Part shown: positions 59,679-64,000 of the stretch, piece by piece
How the letters are laid out: the number at the start of each line of letters is the position of its first letter
Numbering within the stretch: position 1 is the first letter of the stretch
Origin: Nitrososphaeria archaeon
GTDB taxonomy: Archaea; Thermoproteota; Nitrososphaeria; Geothermarchaeales; JDFR-13
NCBI GenBank assembly: GCA_027078545.1
Contig: JALWXN010000004.1
Span: forward strand, 330,737-394,736
DNA length: 64,000 nucleotides
Reading direction: 5' to 3'
Notes under the pieces: model-generated
The model's database searches: none
What the model was told of the DNA's origin: nothing
What the model saw: only the letters and a program-made list of their open reading frames with translations
Translations under genes and position numbers: made by a program

Positions 59679-59936
59679 CTGTCTAAGCATGAAGACGGTC
59701 TCTCTAAGCTTCTCCCTGGTCTCTATACCCTTCTCGGTGAGTTTGTATAGCTTCCTCCCCTGCTTCTCATCGACCTCCTCCACGATTAGCCCGTTCTCAA
59801 TCATTATCTCTAGCTTCTCCCTTAGGCGTGGGATAGGCATGTTTGCGTAGGAGGCTATCCTACTTATTATCGCCCCATCCTCCCCAATCGCCTCTAGTAT
59901 GTCCAGTATTATGACGACGTCGGGGCGATACTTCAC
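59643..59936 (-). CDS. Small winged-helix regulator (PadR/ArsR-like)
   Basis: A 97-residue protein from GTG 59936: VVIILDILEAIGEDGAIISR, IASYANMPIPRLREKLEIM, IENGLIVEEV and GRKLYKLTEKGIE make a complete winged helix. It is directly downstream of a 7-TM protein gene (stop 59937, start 59936). The pair probably forms a membrane-linked regulatory unit. Confidence 0.75.
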   Translation of the reverse strand: MKYRPDVVIILDILEAIGEDGAIISRIASYANMPIPRLREKLEIMIENGLIVEEVDEKQGRKLYKLTEKGIETREKLRETVFMLRQLGLIPRDSYKP

Positions 59937-60590
59937 CTATCCCTTCACCCTTATCTCGGCCTCCTTCTTCATGAGGTATAGGAGTAGGAAGGCGACCGTG
60001 TCGGTGAGGAATATTAATAGTTCTGAGAAGGGCTTCTCAGGGAGTATGTCGACTCCCCTGGAGAAGATGATTAGTACTAGGCCTAGGGTCCATAGCTTAC
60101 CGGTTATCACGCCCTTCTCGGAGTAGAGTATGTACTGTGAGAGGAGGAATGTTCCCTGTAGTAGGATCACTATGTTAGTGATCAGTATCCCGGTGTCTAG
60201 TAGGTCCCTTGAGAGGACTCCCAGGCCTGTCTGTAGTATGGGTATTAGGAGCATCTCTGCTTGGAGGGTCTCGAGCCTCTCCTCCACGAGCCTCTCACTC
60301 GTGGAGAGTAGGAGTATGAAGAGGCCTAGTGAGAATAGGCTGTTGTAGACCAGTACGGAGAGCCTCCTGTAGTAGTCCAGCTCCTGTATCGGTATGTCGG
60401 GGTTGATTATGGATACCCATATGTTGATACTGAGCATCGAGATCGTGGCTGTGATGAATAGTAGGAATGACAGTGTTATCAGCCTGAGCTGTTTAGACCT
60501 TGTTATCTCGTATCCAGTCCTGAAGAGTTGGAAGACGCTGTACTGGACGATCAGTAGGATGGCCCCCGTGACTAGGTATGTGGAGGCCAT
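59937..60590 (-). CDS. Seven-helix membrane protein paired with a wHTH regulator
   Basis: A 217-residue protein with about seven hydrophobic helices, e.g. STYLVTGAILLIVQYSVF, LRLITLSFLLFITATISML, LSVLVYNSLFSLGLFILLL and TDTVAFLLLYLM. No family recognised. ATG 60590 is about 25 bases after a TATA-like TGATAAATATTG, so a leaderless message starting MASTYLV is likely; TTG 60611 would place part of the coding region in the promoter. The gene after it is a winged-helix regulator, so a sensor role is possible. Confidence 0.65.
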   Translation of the reverse strand: MASTYLVTGAILLIVQYSVFQLFRTGYEITRSKQLRLITLSFLLFITATISMLSINIWVSIINPDIPIQELDYYRRLSVLVYNSLFSLGLFILLLSTSERLVEERLETLQAEMLLIPILQTGLGVLSRDLLDTGILITNIVILLQGTFLLSQYILYSEKGVITGKLWTLGLVLIIFSRGVDILPEKPFSELLIFLTDTVAFLLLYLMKKEAEIRVKG

Positions 60591-60675
60591 CCATAGGTTG
60601 ATGTTTATCAATATTTATCACCCTTTGGGAGGGTTTCGAGACCCACATTAATATAGTCTATTAAGATATCTTATA

Positions 60676-61632
60676 ATGAACCTCTGGACCCCCCTTGGTG
60701 GACGCGGCATGGATGACTCCCTCGAGTCCCTAGAGACTATGCTTATGAATGGCTATGTCTCCCCCGATCTACGGGAGGAGATCCTCCGTATAGGCTACCG
60801 TGTGAAGGAGGAGTTCCTCAGGTATCTGTATGAGGTCCCAATATCCTCCTCCCGGCTTAGGAAGGCTGTTCTACACCTGGCTGGGAGGGGTAAGTTCGTC
60901 AGGGGGATATTTACATATGTCTTTGCTAGGGCCCTTGGTGTTGATGAGGATAGGGCTATTATCCTGGCCGTCTCTACTGAGCTATACCACCTCGCCAGCC
61001 TGATCCACGACGACATTATAGATGGGGCTGGGTATAGGAGGGGGGTGGAGACTGTACATAGGAGGTTTGGCCTGGAGTATGCCATAATCGCGGGGGATCT
61101 CCTCATAGTCTATAGCAACCTCCTCCTATCACGGCTTGGGTGTAGGGTGATAAGTATCTATGCCTATGAGGGGGTCCGTCTAGCTGATGGCGAGGCCCTG
61201 GAGCTGGATATGGGGGCTATAAGGGATCTCGAGTCTTACTACCGTGTGATCGACCTGAAGACCTCCAGTGTCTTCGTGGCTATGCTGGAGTCCTCAGCAG
61301 TGTTGGCGGGTATGGATGATATGCTTGACCGGGTGAGGGACCTGGCTAGGGAGGTGGGCTACGCCTTCCAGATTGGTGATGACATCCTCGATGTGGTGGG
61401 TAACTCGTCGGTTACGGGTAAGGATACTGGTATGGATGTGGATGGGATCAATATCGTCAACATATTCTTGAGGCAGGGCCTCAGTCCTGAGGAGGCTGTG
61501 GCGAGGGCTAGGGAGCTTCTCAGGAGGCATGTTGAGAGTGCCCTCTCGATGCTCAGGCTTTTTAGGCTTGAGGAGGGTTATACCCGTATATTGACCGCCC
61601 TTATCAGGAGCCTGGAGGTCAGGAGGCTATGA
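60676..61632 (+). CDS. Polyprenyl/geranylgeranyl diphosphate synthase
   Basis: A 318-residue class I prenyltransferase with the first aspartate-rich motif LIHDDIIDGAGYRRG near residue 113 and the second GDDILDVVGNSS near residue 234; FQIGDD and K-x-D around TGKDTG. Makes C20/C25 chains for archaeal membrane lipids. ATG 60676 is close to the predicted transcription start (TATA near 60653); ATG 60709 is the alternative. It overlaps the next gene by four bases. Confidence 0.9.
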   Translation: MNLWTPLGGRGMDDSLESLETMLMNGYVSPDLREEILRIGYRVKEEFLRYLYEVPISSSRLRKAVLHLAGRGKFVRGIFTYVFARALGVDEDRAIILAVSTELYHLASLIHDDIIDGAGYRRGVETVHRRFGLEYAIIAGDLLIVYSNLLLSRLGCRVISIYAYEGVRLADGEALELDMGAIRDLESYYRVIDLKTSSVFVAMLESSAVLAGMDDMLDRVRDLAREVGYAFQIGDDILDVVGNSSVTGKDTGMDVDGINIVNIFLRQGLSPEEAVARARELLRRHVESALSMLRLFRLEEGYTRILTALIRSLEVRRL

Positions 61633-63458
61633 TTCCCCGGGCAGATATAGAGTCTATCCCATATGTAGTGGGTCTCGCCGTCCTTATGCTCTACATCTAT
61701 CTTCTACAGGTCTATGACGTTAGGAAGCGGTTTATAGAGTATCTTGGCCTAGTCCTCCTGGTTCTCGGCTCATTGGTTCCTGTGGGCTTCACCCTGTATA
61801 ACCTGTGGAGCTTCAACCTGGAGTATAGCTATGTATTTAGCTATACCTACTCGGGTATGGAGCCGTTTGATAGGGCTGTTACCTCCCTATTCTCCATGCC
61901 TTGGGACGTGGCTATGCTGGCTGGGGTTTCGCTCTACATCGTGCTGAGGATACTCCTGTCGGGCTCCATGTATAGATCTGCCGTGAGGTCCGCATTATCG
62001 GCGTACCTCTTCTCACTCATGCCTCTCCTACTCGTCCCCATATTCTACCCCCCATTCGAGATCTATGAGGATCTCGTGGCCCTGGATGGTATGGGGCTCC
62101 ACCCCGTGGGTATAGATGGGGTGTTCCTCCTCGAGGCTGTATTGACGTATGTGGTTGTGGCTCTACTCCTGGGGGCTGGGGGTCTAGGCCTGTATCTATG
62201 GAGGAACCCTGTGGATAGGGTCTACAGGGTCTCGAACACCCTTCTATACCTCGGGATATTCCTCGTTGCCCTCCTATACTTCCTGAGGATCTGGTTCAAC
62301 CTCGTCTTTGGGGGTAGGGACAACTTCCTCAACTACACGAGTGTTGATGTGGCTATACTAACCCTCCTGGCCTCCTCCCTACTAGCCTATCAGGTTAGGC
62401 GGATAGCTGGTACGCGTGTCATTGGGGCTTCTGCCGTGGCTTCCTACCTGGTGGTGCTCTCTGCTATACTGCTTGTAGCGACCATCCATCCCGACGCCTT
62501 CTTCCCGTATAACAGTGTCTTGAACACGGGTGTCTACCTGGCTGTTCTCCTCTCCACCCTCTTCGTGGCGTCGTTCCCCGTTGGTAGGGAGATCTTTAGG
62601 AGGAGCTTCCTCCCATGGTTTAGTGAGAAGATGGAGGTCATGGTTAGGAGTGGCTCCGCCCTCCTCCTACTAGTCATCTCGGGGGCCTTCCTGATAGTCC
62701 TATTCAACCTCAGTATCTACTCCACCTTTGGTGAGGGCCTAGTAAGGATCTCAGAGGACTTCCTGGTCTCATCGGTCTTCCTACTCTCGATCTACCCGAT
62801 GATCTCGATGATCGGTGAGTTGATAGCGCGTAGGTTCAACTCTATCAACGGCGTCATATTCGGGGTCTTCGGGATATACGCTGTCTTCGCCGGGGGCTTC
62901 AACAATAATATCTGGATTATCAGGGACTATGCCCCATACTTCTTCGTAGCCTCGATCCCGATAGGGATATTCCTGGGGTGGAGGTATAGGCACTACCCTG
63001 TGGCTAGGATCCTATTCTCACTCCTCTTCGGCCTACTACTCATTACCCAGGCCTTCTTCGTCAAGGGCCCGGCAACCGATGTTACTCAGGAGGAGCCGCT
63101 CGCCCTGGATGGGTTTACACTTAGGAATCCCAGCTTCAACGTAACCATTGTTAACGAGACTGTCTATCTAGAGCCGGGGTCCAACGAGTCTGTTGAGATG
63201 CTTAGTATTGAGGAGGCCCGTTTCGATGGTGGTGTTGTCCTGAGGAGATACTCCTTCAACGCTAGGGAGATAAGGTTTAGCCAAAATCTCCTCGTCGACT
63301 CCCCTCCATACATGTATGTCGTGGGGATGATAACGGGGAGTGAGGATAGGGTCTCGGTATATGCCTCGGAGGCTCTCTGGACTAGGGTCCTCTACCTCTT
63401 GATGCCCCTACTCCTCGTGGCCTATCTATACCTCGCCAGGAGGTTTGAGAGGTACTAG
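61629..63458 (+). CDS. Large polytopic membrane protein, unassigned
   Basis: A 609-residue protein with about 14 membrane helices up to residue 480, then a soluble beta-rich domain of about 110 residues (TLRNPSFNVTIVNETVYLEP; RRYSFNAREIRFSQNLLVD) and a last helix. The layout, early PWD segment (SMPWDVAMLAG) and late soluble domain remind me of CcmF-type cytochrome c assembly proteins, but no WWD heme-handling motif is obvious. Could instead be a lipid or glycan transporter. Overlaps the prenyl synthase gene by four bases, which hints at lipid metabolism. Confidence 0.45.
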   Translation: MIPRADIESIPYVVGLAVLMLYIYLLQVYDVRKRFIEYLGLVLLVLGSLVPVGFTLYNLWSFNLEYSYVFSYTYSGMEPFDRAVTSLFSMPWDVAMLAGVSLYIVLRILLSGSMYRSAVRSALSAYLFSLMPLLLVPIFYPPFEIYEDLVALDGMGLHPVGIDGVFLLEAVLTYVVVALLLGAGGLGLYLWRNPVDRVYRVSNTLLYLGIFLVALLYFLRIWFNLVFGGRDNFLNYTSVDVAILTLLASSLLAYQVRRIAGTRVIGASAVASYLVVLSAILLVATIHPDAFFPYNSVLNTGVYLAVLLSTLFVASFPVGREIFRRSFLPWFSEKMEVMVRSGSALLLLVISGAFLIVLFNLSIYSTFGEGLVRISEDFLVSSVFLLSIYPMISMIGELIARRFNSINGVIFGVFGIYAVFAGGFNNNIWIIRDYAPYFFVASIPIGIFLGWRYRHYPVARILFSLLFGLLLITQAFFVKGPATDVTQEEPLALDGFTLRNPSFNVTIVNETVYLEPGSNESVEMLSIEEARFDGGVVLRRYSFNAREIRFSQNLLVDSPPYMYVVGMITGSEDRVSVYASEALWTRVLYLLMPLLLVAYLYLARRFERY

Positions 63459-64000
63459 GTTATGCTGCATATTGGTATCGCCATGTATTCGTGGTAGCCC
63501 ACCACGACCCTGACTATCCGTGGAAACCTGGTGATCAGTCCTGGGTCGTCCAGGTCTATGTAGAGGCATCTCACACCTCTCAGTTTGGTTCTGGCCGATA
63601 CTACTAGCATGTCTACCAGGGGGTCTATCTTGGTTAATACCCTCCCTGTTATGACCTGGTTGCCCCGGCCCAGGAGGAACCCGGTTCCGCCTACTGGTGA
63701 TATGACTATCTTGACCCTGCCTTTTTCGGCGTGTCTCAGTATGGTCTCCTCATCTACGTCTCTGGCGGCTAGCCTGTTATCCCTGATTATGTCGAAGCCT
63801 AGGGGTGTATATGGGATCTCGAGTATCTCATGTATCTTCTTGACGGTTCTCCCGGGGCCGGTCACGTAGTATGTGCTGGGCTCCATCTCCTCAACCACTG
63901 TCTGGGCAATACCCAGTAGCTCCTCCTCAGGCGCCTCTGTGAAGGCCTTCCCACCCTGTATATACCCCTCTATCCTGGGGCACCTCACCTCGCAGTATCT
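63455..64000 (-). CDS. ATP-NAD kinase-like protein (COG3199), C-terminal half
   Basis: The last about 180 residues are in the window and the frame runs off the right edge. It reads IVISPVGGTGFLLGRGNQVI and TKIDPLVDMLVVSARTKL, with VEEMEPSTYYVTGPGRTVKK, the C-terminal domain of COG3199 NAD-kinase-like proteins. The catalytic N-terminal half is not visible, so activity cannot be judged. The stop overlaps the membrane protein gene by four bases. Confidence 0.75.
   Translation of the reverse strand, partial: RYCEVRCPRIEGYIQGGKAFTEAPEEELLGIAQTVVEEMEPSTYYVTGPGRTVKKIHEILEIPYTPLGFDIIRDNRLAARDVDEETILRHAEKGRVKIVISPVGGTGFLLGRGNQVITGRVLTKIDPLVDMLVVSARTKLRGVRCLYIDLDDPGLITRFPRIVRVVVGYHEYMAIPICSIT

Overview
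The window is archaeal and most likely from a hyperthermophilic member of the Thermoproteota, close to the Desulfurococcales or a neighbouring group. The evidence is a set of archaeal informational genes (Rpo7, Spt4, S24e, S27ae, S26e, L38e, L40e, SmAP3-type Sm protein, class I LysRS), a complete Cdv (ESCRT-III) division cluster, a large S-layer glycoprotein with a coiled-coil stalk, an archaellin/pilin-type secretion ATPase pair, TATA boxes with purine-rich or absent leaders, and an intron in tRNA-Glu. AGG and ATA codons dominate. Genes are packed tightly, with many 1-35 base overlaps. The organism cannot be named from sequence alone.

Layout. 0-3.6 kb: tail of rpo7, spt4, dephospho-CoA kinase, a putative metalloprotease, a nucleotidyltransferase-kinase fusion, then S27ae/S24e on the other strand. 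3.7-8.9 kb: S-layer gene, a small membrane protein and a TrmB-type regulator. 9.0-12.4 kb: cdvB paralogue, cdvA, cdvB, cdvC. 12.4-16.7 kb: aspS, sucCD, L40e, tRNA-Val, AK6-type adenylate kinase. 16.7-21.7 kb: a divergent cluster with a HerA/VirB4-like ATPase, a mini-pilin, two half-size membrane proteins and a VirB11-type ATPase on one side, and five tiny one-helix proteins on the other. 22-28 kb: Sm protein, PAC2 protein, beta-CASP nuclease, archaemetzincin, L38e, THUMP protein, Cgi121-like protein, phosphoribosyltransferase, MoaD-like protein, SerK-like kinase. 28-34.9 kb: TatD, a histone, tRNA-Glu, MsrP-like protein, FBP aldolase/phosphatase, an enolase-superfamily racemase overlapping a GNAT gene, TIM, and another GNAT. 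34.9-36.9 kb: AT-rich island with a DNA methyltransferase. 37-41.6 kb: tRNA-Arg and argS, a C5-cytosine methyltransferase, a SPOUT-type protein, a probable C/D box sRNA, DUF763. 41.7-47.4 kb: a second pilus locus. 47.5-48.9 kb: tRNA-Arg and an AT-rich island with a RelE-type toxin and a PLD nuclease. 48.9-64 kb: lysS, proS, NnrD-like, DUF72, ECF S-component plus DUF4430, S26e, HTH regulator, DUF92, pyrE, a bacterial-type GAPDH, a 7-TM protein with a wHTH partner, prenyl synthase, a large polytopic protein, and part of a COG3199 kinase.

Working together: FBP aldolase/phosphatase, TIM and GAPDH cover part of gluconeogenesis/glycolysis; sucCD belongs to the TCA cycle; the two pilus loci and the S-layer build the cell surface; cdvABC divides the cell; five ribosomal proteins, four aminoacyl-tRNA synthetases and four tRNAs serve translation. 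The two AT-rich islands (about 34.93-36.88 and 47.56-48.86 kb) carry defence-type genes, each next to a tRNA-Arg gene, and are the clearest transferred DNA. The most unusual items are the 16.7-21.7 kb pilus/VirB-like hybrid, the class I GAPDH, the histone in a Cdv-bearing genome, and the NTase-kinase fusion in the rpo7-spt4 gene neighbourhood.
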